Assembly: GCF_000308515.1 (NCBI RefSeq)
Contig: NZ_BAFV01000015.1
Coordinates: 124,001 to 188,000 of the forward strand
Reading direction: 5' to 3'
Length of the DNA stretch: 64,000 nucleotides
Origin: Nocardia carnea NBRC 14403
GTDB taxonomy: Bacteria; Actinomycetota; Actinomycetes; Mycobacteriales; Mycobacteriaceae
This document shows positions 1 to 8,705 of the stretch, one piece after another. Numbering within the stretch: the stretch's first letter is position 1; every line of letters begins with the position of its first letter. A program made the position numbers and the translations under genes. The notes below the pieces were generated by a model. The model was not told where the DNA came from and ran no database searches. It was given only the letters and a program-made list of their open reading frames with translations.

Positions 1-1
1 C

Positions 2-841
2 CTGCTCGGGACCGCGCTCGCCCTGGCCGACGCGGATCTGCCGGTCGGGGTCCGGTTGATCTTCCAGCATGCCGAGGAAGTGATGCCCGGCGGTGCCCTG
101 GATATGGTCGCCGAAGGCGCGATGACCGGGGTCGATCGCGTTTTCGCCCTGCACTGCGACCCCCGGCTCGAGGTGGGTCGCGTGGGTATCCGGGTCGGTG
201 CGATCACCTCCGCGGCCGATACCGTCGAACTGGTTCTGGACTCGCCCGGCGGGCATACCTCCCGGCCCCACCTGACCAGTGATCTCGTCTACGCCATCGG
301 CACGGTCATCACCGGCCTGCCCGGCCTGCTCAGCCGGCGGATCGACCCCCGCACCAGCACGGTCATGGTCTGGGGTGCGGTGAGCGCCGGGAAAGCGCCC
401 AACGCCATACCGCAGACGGGGATGCTCACCGGCACCGTCCGCACCGGCGACCACACCACCTGGTCACTGCTGGAGCCGCTGGTGCGGGAGATAGTCGACG
501 GCCTCCTCGCGCCGACCGGCGTGCGATACCAGCTCGACTACCGGCGCGGCGTACCGCCGGTCGTGAACGACGAACTGTCGGTGCGGATGCTCAGCGACGC
601 GGTCCGCGGGATCGGCCCGGACGCGCTCGCCGATACGCCGCAGTCCGGCGGCGGTGAGGATTTCTCCTGGTACCTGGAAGAAGTCCCGGGAGCCATGGCC
701 CGGCTCGGCGTCTGGTCCGGCACAGGCCCCCAGCTGGACCTGCACCAGTCCACCTTCGATATCGACGAACGCGCCCTGGAGATCGGCGTTCGGACCTTCA
801 CCAACCTCGTCCTCCAGGCCGGCCGGGAACTCGCCGTCTGA
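2..841 (+). CDS. M20 family amidohydrolase/peptidase, 5' end outside window
   Basis: C-terminal 279 residues of a zinc-dependent amidohydrolase (M20D type, acting on N-acyl amino acids or similar amides). The reading frame is open from the first bases. Visible motifs are F-Q-H-A-E-E (family catalytic Glu plus metal ligand), A-L-H-C-D-P, a Gly/His-containing dimerisation segment (S-P-G-G-H-T-S) and the late G-G-G-E-D-F-S-W-Y motif followed by the C-terminal His region (L-H-Q-S-T-F-D). The position beside a GGCT-like gene and lpdA matches, from memory, the amiA1/amiB1 pair of mycobacteria. Substrate cannot be read from sequence. The gene ends 12 bases before the convergent GGCT-like gene. Confidence 0.9.
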   Translation: MLGTALALADADLPVGVRLIFQHAEEVMPGGALDMVAEGAMTGVDRVFALHCDPRLEVGRVGIRVGAITSAADTVELVLDSPGGHTSRPHLTSDLVYAIGTVITGLPGLLSRRIDPRTSTVMVWGAVSAGKAPNAIPQTGMLTGTVRTGDHTTWSLLEPLVREIVDGLLAPTGVRYQLDYRRGVPPVVNDELSVRMLSDAVRGIGPDALADTPQSGGGEDFSWYLEEVPGAMARLGVWSGTGPQLDLHQSTFDIDERALEIGVRTFTNLVLQAGRELAV

Positions 842-853
842 CCTGCGCGGACC

Positions 854-1333
854 TCAGCTGAAGTTATTGCCCGGGCCGACGTTTCGGCTGTTGCGGGTGC
901 GCAGGGCGTGTACGTAGTCCGCTGGGGCACCGGCCTTTTCGGCGGCGTCGGCCATCACACCCAGATAGCGGGCCGAGGGTAGTCCGCCCTCGTAGGCGTC
1001 GAGAACGTACAGCCACGCCAGGATGGGGTCGGTGCCGCTACCGGGGCTCGGGGTCACCCGGAGGCGGATCTTGCGGTGGATCCCGAAATCCGAACCCTCC
1101 CACCGGTCCAATAACTGCTCGTCTTCCGGCGAGACGTCGTAGAGCACCACGAAGACCCGGGAACCCGGCTCTTCGACGACAGTGGCCAGCGGGCCTTCCC
1201 AGCCGATGTCGTCCCCGCTGAAGGTGAGGCGCCAGCCCTCCAGCCAGCCCGTCCCGAACATGGGGGAGTGCGGACAGCGCTCGAGCATCTGGGTCGAATC
1301 CATATTGGACCCGTAGGCAGCGTAGATCGGCAC
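854..1333 (-). CDS. gamma-glutamylcyclotransferase-like (AIG2/GGCT fold) protein
   Basis: 159 residues with the N-terminal signature A-A-Y-G-S-N-M of the GGCT/AIG2 fold, which cyclises gamma-glutamyl or related amide substrates to 5-oxoproline. Acidic W-E-G-S-D-F-G-I-H-R segment follows in mid-protein. GTG start at 1333. No Shine-Dalgarno is visible, but TAAGCT lies 6 bases upstream of the start, so the transcript may be leaderless. Divergent from lpdA and convergent with the M20 gene; the same neighbour (Rv3304-type) is remembered in M. tuberculosis. Exact substrate unknown. Confidence 0.8.
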   Translation of the reverse strand: MPIYAAYGSNMDSTQMLERCPHSPMFGTGWLEGWRLTFSGDDIGWEGPLATVVEEPGSRVFVVLYDVSPEDEQLLDRWEGSDFGIHRKIRLRVTPSPGSGTDPILAWLYVLDAYEGGLPSARYLGVMADAAEKAGAPADYVHALRTRNSRNVGPGNNFS

Positions 1334-1544
1334 ACCGGCAGCTTAGTTGTGTTCCGGCCCGCACCGGTACGGGGCGTCGTAATTGGTGCTGTGGGATCTG
1401 CTTCGAGGGCGGTTACGGGCGCCTCCGGCGCTGCCCGGACTGTCGATGAGATCCGCTGAACAGCACCGACTAGGCTTGTCTCGGCGAGTGAGGGCCGCGA
1501 CGCTGCCGCGCGCCGGGCGCGGGTGATCAGGACAGGGGAAGTTA

Positions 1545-2948
1545 ATGACCCGCATTGCAATCATCGGTGGCGGACCCGCAGGCTACGAGGCAGCGCTGGT
1601 CGCGGCACAGCACGGCGCGCAGGTCGTACTGATCGATTCCGACGGTATCGGCGGGGCGTGTGTGCTCTGGGATTGTGTCCCGTCCAAAACGTTCATCGCG
1701 TCCACCGGGATCCGCACCGATCTGCGGCGGGCCCGCAATCTGGGGATAACGCTGGATCCGAGCCAGGCCGAAGTGCGGTTGCCGGAGGTCAACGAGCGCG
1801 TGAAGGCGCTGGCGCTGGCGCAGTCGTCGGATATCCGGTCCAAGTTGCAAGCCGCGGGTGTCCGGGTACTGCCGGGCTGGGGCCGGCTGGCGGGCCCGGG
1901 GGCAGGCCGGGCGACTCACCGGGTCGCGGTGACCTGTCCGGATGCCGCCGACGAGACCGTAGAGGCCGAGGTGGTGCTGATCGCGACGGGTGCCTCGCCG
2001 CGAGTGCTGGCCGGGGCCGAGCCCGACGGGGAGCGGATCCTGAACTGGCGCCAGCTCTACGATCTGGCCGAACTGCCGGAAACCCTGGTGGTGGTCGGTT
2101 CGGGTGTTACGGGCGCGGAATTCGTCTCCGCGTACACCGAAATGGGTGTCCGGGTGGTCCTGGTCTCCAGCCGCGACCGGGTGCTGCCGGGTGAAGATGC
2201 CGATGCCGCACTGGTTCTCGAAGACGCTTTCGCCGAGCGTGGTGTGGAGCTGGTGAAACACGCCCGCGCCGACAAAGTGGAACGCACGGCCGACGGTGTG
2301 CTGGTAACTCTTTCCGACGGCCGCACGGTCACCGGCTCGCATGCCCTCATGACCGTCGGCTCGACGCCGAACACCACCGGTCTGGGGCTGGAGGAGACCG
2401 GTCTCGAACTCGACCGCGGCGGATACCTGCGGGTCGACCGGGTCTCGCGCACACCGGTTCCGGGCATCTACGCGGCCGGTGACTGCACCGGCCTGTTGCC
2501 GCTCGCCTCGGTGGCCGCCATGCAGGGCCGGATCGCGATGTACCACGCGCTCGGTGAGGGTGTGAGCCCGATCCGCCTGAAAACGGTGGCCTCGGCGGTG
2601 TTCACCCGCCCCGAGATCGCGACGGTCGGGGTGAGCCAGACCGCCATCGACAACGGCGAGGTACCGGCCCGGACGGTGATGCTGCCACTGAACACCAATC
2701 CACGCGCCAAGATGTCGGGATTGCGGCGCGGTTTCGTGAAGATCTTCTGCCGCCCGGCGACGGGCGTGGTGATCGGTGGTGTCGTGGTCGCGCCCATCGC
2801 CTCGGAACTCATTCTGCCGATCGCGCTCGCGGTGCAGAACAATCTCACGGTCAACGATCTGGCGCAGACGTTCTCGGTCTATCCCTCGCTCACCGGTTCG
2901 GTCATGGAAGCGGCCCGCCAGCTCATGCGCCACGACGACCTGGGCTGA
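1545..2948 (+). CDS. lpdA: NAD(P)H quinone reductase LpdA (flavoprotein disulfide reductase family)
   Basis: 467 residues. FAD-binding GGGPAG is at residues 8-13 and the second dinucleotide site GSGVTG is mid-protein. The family's redox pair is present as C39-x4-C44 followed by V-P-S-K-T-F-I-A-S. The C-terminal dimerisation domain reads V-Y-P-S-L-T-G-S where lipoamide dehydrogenases have H-P-T-x-S-E, so the His-Glu catalytic dyad is missing, as in the LpdA quinone-reductase branch. ATG start preceded by AGGGGAAG. Expected to transfer electrons from NAD(P)H to quinones in the cytoplasm. Gene order next to a GGCT-like gene and near glpD supports the LpdA assignment. Confidence 0.88.
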   Translation: MTRIAIIGGGPAGYEAALVAAQHGAQVVLIDSDGIGGACVLWDCVPSKTFIASTGIRTDLRRARNLGITLDPSQAEVRLPEVNERVKALALAQSSDIRSKLQAAGVRVLPGWGRLAGPGAGRATHRVAVTCPDAADETVEAEVVLIATGASPRVLAGAEPDGERILNWRQLYDLAELPETLVVVGSGVTGAEFVSAYTEMGVRVVLVSSRDRVLPGEDADAALVLEDAFAERGVELVKHARADKVERTADGVLVTLSDGRTVTGSHALMTVGSTPNTTGLGLEETGLELDRGGYLRVDRVSRTPVPGIYAAGDCTGLLPLASVAAMQGRIAMYHALGEGVSPIRLKTVASAVFTRPEIATVGVSQTAIDNGEVPARTVMLPLNTNPRAKMSGLRRGFVKIFCRPATGVVIGGVVVAPIASELILPIALAVQNNLTVNDLAQTFSVYPSLTGSVMEAARQLMRHDDLG

Positions 2949-3057
2949 CCCGGGTCGCGCCGCCCCGTCGCTGTCGTACTCGGCGAGGATCGACGGCCTC
3001 GTGCGCCGGTGGACTGTTCCGCCCGCCGCCCGTCCGCAGGATTCAGCCCACCGAACC

Positions 3058-3215
3058 CGAAGTGCCCACCGGCGGTGCCGAGTTCAGTGCAGTGCGTCAG
3101 GCCCGGCCATCCTGCGGGCCGGACGTAACCAACGGCGGCGCCGAGTCCAGCGAGATAGGTCCGGGCCGGCCCCTTCGGACGTAACCAACGGCGGTGCCGA
3201 GTCTTACGAGGCCCT
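3058..3215. repeat. three imperfect intergenic direct repeats, about 56-63 base period
   Basis: Copies at 3121-3147 and 3177-3203 share 27 bases with one mismatch, starting GGACGTAACCAACGGCGG and ending GCCGAGTC. A degenerate third copy ends with the same GGCGGTGCCGAGT at about 3071-3083. The repeat is non-coding and abuts the hairpin at 3220. Confidence 0.6.
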
Positions 3216-3219
3216 GAAA

Positions 3220-3313
3220 GGTTTCGGCCCGTCCCTGCTGTCAGTGCTCGATGCGATGCGGCGCAGCCGCGAGTGTCGAGTGCTGACAGCAGGGACCTCA
3301 GGGGGCCGAAACC
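3220..3313 (+). repeat. long imperfect inverted repeat / RNA hairpin
   Basis: Outer arms 3220-3230 (GGTTTCGGCCC) and 3303-3313 are perfectly complementary. After a 6-base bulge (3297-3302), inner arms 3231-3251 and 3276-3296 pair at 19 of 21 positions. The two exceptions become G-U wobbles in + strand RNA but C-A mismatches in - strand RNA, hinting that the + transcript is the folded form. The loop contains a small GCGGC-GCA-GCCGC hairpin. It could be a regulatory RNA, terminator or small palindromic mobile unit. Confidence 0.6.
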
Positions 3314-3559
3314 CGCGGCGCCGCAGGCGCCGCAAATAAACACAGCACAGATTGCCGGACGGGCTCGGGTGTGGTTGACTTCCGAGGCAGAGATTGCGAT
3401 CGGCGGGCGGTCGCGAGGTTTGGTGCCGGGGGGTTCGTCCTTTCGGACTCGGACAGCGAACGGCCCACTCAGGCCACCGCTGGAGTCGTGTCTCAGATGA
3501 GGCAGAACTGGTTGCGGTGCACAGACGCCGCCGCATCCGGGAAAGGGATTGGGCGAATA

Positions 3560-4597
3560 GTGAAACATCGTAAGCCGAGCCGGGCGACTCGGGCGGTGGC
3601 GAGCACTTCGCTGCCGCTTGCGACCGCAGCGGCCATGGCCATCTTCGCATCGCCGGCGGGGGCCGTTCCGGGTGATCAGCCGACCACGCCGACCACTCCG
3701 GCACCTGCTCAGCCGGGTGCCACGCCGGAGCAAGAGGGGCCGGAGACCACGCCCAGCCAGCCGGGTGTGCAGAACGAGGGCGAACAGGGTCAGGACGGGA
3801 ACGACGAGGAGTCGGGTAGCGCTCCCACTCCGAGTCAGCCCGGTGTGACGACGCCGAAGCCGGGTGAGGAAGGCGAGCAGGCTCTTACGGGTCCGACTCA
3901 GCCGGGTGTCACCGCGCCGCGTGTGGCGCCGCTGCCCGTACCGGGTCAGGACGATCCGGTGCAGCCGGCGATCGCGCCGGACAAGCCCGAGGGTGAGCAG
4001 CCCCCGGCGCCGGGGCAGCCGGGCGATCGGCCGGCCGACGCCGAGTCCGAGGGTGACGCGCAGGCCGCCGATCCGGGCACCGAGACCCTGGTCCAGCCGC
4101 AGGCCCCCGAGTGGGAGGCCCCGCGCCTGCAATCGGCACCGGTGGCGCCGGTGGTCGAGATGCAGGGCGCGCATATGGAGGTCGGCGCCGCCGTCGACGG
4201 TGGTGCGCTCGCACCCGGGCATTTCGCCAATACGCATCACTTCACGAACCAGTCGGGGTATGTCGGTACGGCCGGTTTCCGTACCCCCACGGGTACCGGC
4301 GAGGCCGGTATCTCGGTGGAGTTCGTCGACGAGAACACCATCAACGTCTCCACCTTCACCGGCGGGAACGGGCTGCCGGACAACCGGCTCGATCATACGA
4401 TCGACACCACTCCGGTGAACAATGCCAAGGCGGCTGTCGAGCACTGGATCGCCATGCAGCCGGGCGGCGCGGACGCACTGAAGGCCGCGTCCGAGATTCC
4501 GCCGCCCCCGCCGCTGCTGCCGCCGGGTAACTACCCGGAGCAGTCGATCAACGTCGCTGGTGTCAACACCCAGTGGGGTGGTTCGCTCCAGTACTGA
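3560..4597 (+). CDS. secreted proline-rich protein of unknown function
   Basis: 345 residues from a GTG at 3560 with GAAAGGGA upstream; longer starts in the same frame add sequence that does not look coding. A signal peptide covers about residues 1-35 (basic K-H-R-K start, hydrophobic core, A-G-A before V-P-G). Residues about 36-225 are rich in Pro, Gln, Glu and Thr with several Q-P-G-V/A repeats. The C-terminal 120 residues are a compact domain (F-A-N-T-H-H-F-T-N-Q-S-G-Y) that ends in a Pro/Leu tail. No catalytic motif recognised. Probably an exported envelope protein; the next gene, a Pro-rich membrane protein, may be its partner. Confidence 0.8.
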   Translation: MKHRKPSRATRAVASTSLPLATAAAMAIFASPAGAVPGDQPTTPTTPAPAQPGATPEQEGPETTPSQPGVQNEGEQGQDGNDEESGSAPTPSQPGVTTPKPGEEGEQALTGPTQPGVTAPRVAPLPVPGQDDPVQPAIAPDKPEGEQPPAPGQPGDRPADAESEGDAQAADPGTETLVQPQAPEWEAPRLQSAPVAPVVEMQGAHMEVGAAVDGGALAPGHFANTHHFTNQSGYVGTAGFRTPTGTGEAGISVEFVDENTINVSTFTGGNGLPDNRLDHTIDTTPVNNAKAAVEHWIAMQPGGADALKAASEIPPPPPLLPPGNYPEQSINVAGVNTQWGGSLQY

Positions 4598-4614
4598 TAC
4601 GAGTGAAATCTTGC

Positions 4615-4648
4615 CGGGTGGGGCGGTCGGGTACGGCCGCCCCACCCG
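4615..4648. terminator. GC-rich hairpin between two Pro-rich protein genes
   Basis: Perfect 12-bp arms CGGGTGGGGCGG (4615-4626) and its complement (4637-4648) around a 10-base loop, 18 bases past the stop of the secreted-protein gene and 22 before the next start. No T-tract, so it may attenuate rather than terminate. Confidence 0.5.
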
Positions 4649-4670
4649 CGTGTCTCGAAAGGGATGGGCC

Positions 4671-5795
4671 GTGACCGGCGAGGGCGAAGATAAAGGGCGC
4701 GAATCCGACCGGGCGGATTTCGGTCCGCCCACGGGTGATTTCGGGCCGCCGGTATCGGAATTCGGCCCGCCGGTATCGGAGTTCGGGCCCCCGGTGTCCG
4801 AGTTCGGTCCGCCGACCGGTGATCTACCGGTGCAGGGCTGGCAGCCGGCGGGCGCGGAGAATCCGGAGCTGGCGTGGCGGCCGGCCGACGGAGCCCCGGG
4901 CACGGCGCCGGAGCCGCCGACGGTTCCTGCGCCGCCGCCGCAGTACCGTGCGCCGGACAGCTCCACACCGGCCTACCCGGCGACCGGTGATTCCGCGCCG
5001 GTGACACGTCCGCGGCCGGGTGCCGATGATGCGACGGTGCGTCATTCTCTGCCTGCGGATCCGGTGTCGCCGCGCCGGCCGGGTGCCGATCGGGCCTCCG
5101 AGTCGGAACAGGCGACAGTCCGGCACGGTGCCGCGGATCTGCGCTGGCCCGGCTCCGAACCGAGTGATCGGGGAGATGAGCCGGTGCGGCCGCGTTCGGG
5201 CGGCCTGTCCTGGGACAGCGACCCGATCGCACAGAAACTGACGCCGCAGTCGGTGTCGAGTGCACTGGCCGAGAAGAAACGTCGCGATCTGCCCATCGGC
5301 ACGATTGTCGCCGTGGCGGCGGTGATCGTGGCGTTCATCGCGGTCGGTGTGGCGATCGTCGTGGTCCGGGGTGGCGGCGGCGAAGGGGGCACCGGGCCCA
5401 CCGCGGAGGCGATCGACGGGCTGAGTTGCCCGGCGACGCAGGACGGCGCGGTCACGGTGGGTAACGGTGCGGGCGATACGACGAGCGGGCCGGACGCCGT
5501 GCTCGGATTCCAAAACGCCTTCTACGTTCAGCGCAGCGGTAGCGCTGCGCGGGAGTTCGTGGCGTCGGATTCGCCGGCCATTTCCTCCGCCGAAACCATC
5601 CAAGGGGGGATCGACGAGCAGATCCCGGCCGGTACGCAGCATTGTGTGCGGATCACCGAGCGAACGGCGAATACGTTCGATGTGGATCTCACCGAACGCC
5701 GGCCGAACGGGGTGACGACGGTGTACAAGCAGACGGTCACCACGGTGGAGCGCGACGGTAAGACCCTGTTGTGGGTTATCGAGGATCGCCGTTGA
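4671..5795 (+). CDS. proline-rich single-pass membrane protein, unknown function
   Basis: 374 residues from GTG 4671 with GAAAGGGA upstream. The N-terminal about 200 residues are disordered, opening with five tandem F-G-P-P-(T-G-D/V-S-E) heptads at residues about 17-51. A transmembrane helix (P-I-G-T-I-V-A-V-A-A-V-I-V-A-F-I-A-V-G) lies near residues 207-232, followed by Gly-rich residues and a C-terminal extracytoplasmic domain of about 135 residues with two Cys (L-S-C-P and H-C-V-R) that could form a disulfide. Such architecture (long acidic/Pro N-terminus, one helix, small outer domain) is common in mycolata envelope proteins; no function is assignable. Confidence 0.82.
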   Translation: MTGEGEDKGRESDRADFGPPTGDFGPPVSEFGPPVSEFGPPVSEFGPPTGDLPVQGWQPAGAENPELAWRPADGAPGTAPEPPTVPAPPPQYRAPDSSTPAYPATGDSAPVTRPRPGADDATVRHSLPADPVSPRRPGADRASESEQATVRHGAADLRWPGSEPSDRGDEPVRPRSGGLSWDSDPIAQKLTPQSVSSALAEKKRRDLPIGTIVAVAAVIVAFIAVGVAIVVVRGGGGEGGTGPTAEAIDGLSCPATQDGAVTVGNGAGDTTSGPDAVLGFQNAFYVQRSGSAAREFVASDSPAISSAETIQGGIDEQIPAGTQHCVRITERTANTFDVDLTERRPNGVTTVYKQTVTTVERDGKTLLWVIEDRR

Positions 5796-5845
5796 TCCCA
5801 TGATCTGAGATCACAGTTTCATATTCTGGTTTTCATGGGATGATT

Positions 5846-5867
5846 GGGTATCGACCAGGTGATACCC
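5846..5867. promoter_or_regulatory. inverted repeat upstream of aminotransferase gene
   Basis: GGGTATC (5846-5852) and GATACCC (5861-5867) form perfect 7-bp arms with an 8-base spacer, immediately before the GGAGG at 5868-5872. A second, wider pair TCCCATG/CATGGGA flanks 5796-5841. Candidate operator or 5' UTR stem-loop; regulator unknown. Confidence 0.4.
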
Positions 5868-5877
5868 GGAGGCCCCC

Positions 5878-7089
5878 ATGCCCGATGAAGAAGCTGCGCC
5901 ACTGGCCGGAAAACTGGCAGGCCTGACCAGTTCCGCCATTCGCGACCTGCTGAAACTCACCGCCGCGGCAGATGTCATCAGCCTCGCCGGAGGGCTGCCC
6001 GATGCCGCGCTCATGCCCGGTCCGCGGATCGCGGCCGCGGCGGAATCGGCGCTGCGCAGCCCCGCCGTGCTCCAGTACACCGAGTCGCCGGGCTGGGGGC
6101 CGCTGCGCGAGGTACTCGCCGAACGGGAATCCGCGCGACTGGGCCGGCCGGTCGGGATCGGGGAAGTGTTCGTTACGCACGGTTCCCAGCAGGCGTTATC
6201 GCTGCTTGCGGAGGTGCTGCTGGACCCCGGCGCGCTGGTCGTGGTCGAGGATCCGGCCTATGTCGGCGCGCTCCAGGTGTTCCGGGCCGCCGGCGCCCGG
6301 ATCGTGGCGGTGCCGCTGGACAACGAGGGTATGCGGGTCGACCTGCTCGAAGAACTGATCGCCGCCGGGCAGCGGCCCGCGGTCGTGCACACGGTGAGCA
6401 ACTTCCACAATCCGGGTGGTGTCACCATGAGCCCCCGCCGGCGCCGGGCGCTGGCCGCCGCTGCCGAGAAGCACCGGTTCTGGGTGATCGAGGACGATCC
6501 GTACGGGGAGCTGTGGTTCGACCGGCCCGCACCGGAACCGGTCGCGACGTATTCGCCGGCGGTGATCCGGCTGTCCTCGGCCTCCAAGATCCTCGCCCCG
6601 ACCCTGCGGGTGGGCTGGATGGTCGCCCCGGAACGGGTCTGCCGGGCGGTCGAACTGCTGAAACAGGGCGCCGACCTGTGCGGTTCCGCCCTGACCCAGC
6701 AGATCGCCGCCGAACTCCTGGCCGATACCGAGTGGCTCGGCGGCCATATCGATACGGTGCGCGGGGTCTATGCCGCCCGCGCCACCGCGCTGGTGGACGC
6801 CGTGGCCGATCGGTTCGGTGATCGCCTGCGCTGCAGTTCCGCCGCCGGCGGCATGTTCGTGTGGGCGGAGTTCACCGACGGCACCGATACCGCCCAGCTA
6901 CTACCCCGTGCGCTCGAGGCGGGTGTCGCCTTCGTGCCGGGGCAGGCGTTCGCGGTCGCCACCCCGTACTCGCATGCCATGCGGATGTGTTTCACCACCG
7001 CCGCCCCCGACGTCCTCGGAGAGGCCGTCGCCCGGCTGGCGCGGGCGGTGGAGCCGGTTGCAGCGGCCGGTCAGTCCGCCCAGTTGTAG
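5878..7089 (+). CDS. PLP-dependent aminotransferase (fold I, LysN/MocR-domain type)
   Basis: 403 residues of the class I/II aminotransferase family related to 2-aminoadipate transaminases and to MocR catalytic domains, but without a GntR DNA-binding N-terminus. Visible are the [12 protein letters not shown] segment, [16 protein letters not shown], the PLP-anchoring D-D-P-Y-G-E-L and the Schiff-base Lys in [19 protein letters not shown] start with GGAGG 5 bases upstream. The 3' end overlaps glpK by 19 bases tail to tail. Substrate is unassigned; branched, aromatic or aminoadipate-type amino acids are all possible. Confidence 0.85.
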   Translation: MPDEEAAPLAGKLAGLTSSAIRDLLKLTAAADVISLAGGLPDAALMPGPRIAAAAESALRSPAVLQYTESPGWGPLREVLAERESARLGRPVGIGEVFVTHGSQQALSLLAEVLLDPGALVVVEDPAYVGALQVFRAAGARIVAVPLDNEGMRVDLLEELIAAGQRPAVVHTVSNFHNPGGVTMSPRRRRALAAAAEKHRFWVIEDDPYGELWFDRPAPEPVATYSPAVIRLSSASKILAPTLRVGWMVAPERVCRAVELLKQGADLCGSALTQQIAAELLADTEWLGGHIDTVRGVYAARATALVDAVADRFGDRLRCSSAAGGMFVWAEFTDGTDTAQLLPRALEAGVAFVPGQAFAVATPYSHAMRMCFTTAAPDVLGEAVARLARAVEPVAAAGQSAQL

Positions 7090-8567
7090 GTGCGTTCCAC
7101 AGCCTTGTTCCAATCGCGCAGCCGGGACTCGCGTTCGGCGGCCGGCATGGCCGGGTTCCAAGTGGTTTCGGCGGTCCAGTTGGCGCGGATATCGTCGGTA
7201 CCCGACCAGTAACCGACCGCCAGGCCCGCGGCGTACGCAGCGCCCAGGGCGGTCGTCTCGTTGACCAGCGGGCGAACCACCGGAAGGTCGAGGATATCGG
7301 CCTGGAACTGCATGAGCAGATCGTTGGCGACCATCCCGCCGTCGACCTTGAGCGCCACCGATTCCAGGTTCATGTCGTTGGCCTCGGCGTCCGCACGCAT
7401 CGCGTCCATCACCTCACGGGTCTGGAATGCCGTCGATTCGAGAATCGCCCGCGCCAGATGCGCCTTGGTGACGAACCGGGTCAGGCCCGCGATGACACCG
7501 CGGGCATCGGGGCGCCAGCGCGGGGCGAACAGCCCGGAGAAAGCGGGCACGATATAGGCGCCGCCGTTATCGTCCACAGTGCGGGCCAGATCCTCGATCT
7601 CCGGTGCGGCGTCGATGATGCCGAGGTTGTCGCGGAACCACTGCACGAGTGCACCGGTGACGGCGATCGACCCCTCCAGTGCGTACACCGGCGGCTGCTC
7701 ACCGAGCCGGTAGCAGACGGTGGTGAGCAGGCCGTGTTCGCTGAACACCGGTGTGGTGCCGGTATTCAGCAGCATGAAGTTCCCGGTGCCGTAGGTGTTC
7801 TTGGCCTCGCCGGGGGACAGGCACGCCTGCCCGAACGTCGCGGCCTGCTGGTCGCCGAGGATGCCGGCGACCGGTATCCCGGCCAGCGGCCCCGAGGTGA
7901 TCTCCGCGTAGACCTCCGAGGAACTGCAGATCTCCGGGAGCATCGACGTCGGTACGCCGATCTCTGCGCAGATCTCGCTGTCCCACTGCAGAGTCCGCAG
8001 ATCCATCAGCAGCGTTCGGGACGCGTTGGTGACATCGGTGATGTGCCGGCCGGTCAGGTTCCACAGCACCCAGCTGTCCACGGTGCCGAAGCACAGTTCC
8101 CCGGCCTCGGCCCGCTGCCTGGCGCCGGGCACGGTATCCAGAATCCAGCGCACCTTCGGACCGGAGAAATAGGTCGACAGTGGTAGCCCGGTGCGGTCGG
8201 CGTAGCGGTCGGCGCCCTGATCACCGGCGAGTTCGGTGCACAGGCGGTCGGTGCGGGTGTCCTGCCAGACGATGGCGTTGTGGATCGGCCGGCCCGTTTC
8301 GCGTTCCCACACGACCGTGGTCTCGCGCTGATTGGTGACACCGACCGCCGCGATATCGGCCGCCCGGACCCCGGCCTCGTCCAGCGCCGCACCGAGCACG
8401 AATTCGGTATTGCGCCACAGCGTTTCCGGATCGTGCTCCACCCAGCCCGGCTTCGGGAAGATCTGATCGTGTTCCCGCTGGGCCAGGCCCGCGATCCGGC
8501 CCGAACGGTCGAAGAGAATGCATCTGCTCGAGGTCGTGCCCTGGTCGATGGCGGCCACATAGCGCAT
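7071..8567 (-). CDS. glpK: glycerol kinase
   Basis: 498 residues, the usual GlpK length. Phosphorylates glycerol with ATP to glycerol-3-phosphate. N-terminal [13 protein letters not shown] motif, N-Q-R-E-T substrate region, and the FGGY signature segments ([33 protein letters not shown]). ATG at 8567 has no Shine-Dalgarno on its strand. Divergent from glpD, whose product oxidises the glycerol-3-phosphate made here. Confidence 0.96.
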   Translation of the reverse strand: MRYVAAIDQGTTSSRCILFDRSGRIAGLAQREHDQIFPKPGWVEHDPETLWRNTEFVLGAALDEAGVRAADIAAVGVTNQRETTVVWERETGRPIHNAIVWQDTRTDRLCTELAGDQGADRYADRTGLPLSTYFSGPKVRWILDTVPGARQRAEAGELCFGTVDSWVLWNLTGRHITDVTNASRTLLMDLRTLQWDSEICAEIGVPTSMLPEICSSSEVYAEITSGPLAGIPVAGILGDQQAATFGQACLSPGEAKNTYGTGNFMLLNTGTTPVFSEHGLLTTVCYRLGEQPPVYALEGSIAVTGALVQWFRDNLGIIDAAPEIEDLARTVDDNGGAYIVPAFSGLFAPRWRPDARGVIAGLTRFVTKAHLARAILESTAFQTREVMDAMRADAEANDMNLESVALKVDGGMVANDLLMQFQADILDLPVVRPLVNETTALGAAYAAGLAVGYWSGTDDIRANWTAETTWNPAMPAAERESRLRDWNKAVERTYNWAD

Positions 8568-8705
8568 GGCAGGAGGCTAGCGTAACCGGGCATGTCGGTG
8601 ACGGGTGTCTCGCTGCGCCCGATCCTCGCGGATGTACGCATAGGCTGTAGGGCGAACTCACGGAACCACAGCCGACCTCGTCGAACGCTCCAGGAGTCGA
8701 AACCC

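Larger units (their letters stand above)
2949..3559. other. 611-base gene-poor region with direct repeats and a long hairpin
   Basis: No convincing coding frame in either direction. The stretch holds three imperfect direct repeats (3058-3215) and a 32-bp hairpin (3220-3313), listed separately, then an 8-bp GC hairpin at 3315-3333, and ends at the secreted-protein gene starting 3560. Long open frames crossing it on both strands are composition artefacts. Confidence 0.6.

Noticed and set aside
3315..3333. GCGGCGCC-GCA-GGCGCCGC hairpin as a terminator
   Set aside because: Followed by AAATAAA rather than T on the + strand, and no convincing upstream gene ends here.
2879..4966. 695-codon open frame on the minus strand
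   Set aside because: Arg/Gly-rich translation antiparallel to two well-supported + genes; no motif and no ribosome site. GC-driven shadow.
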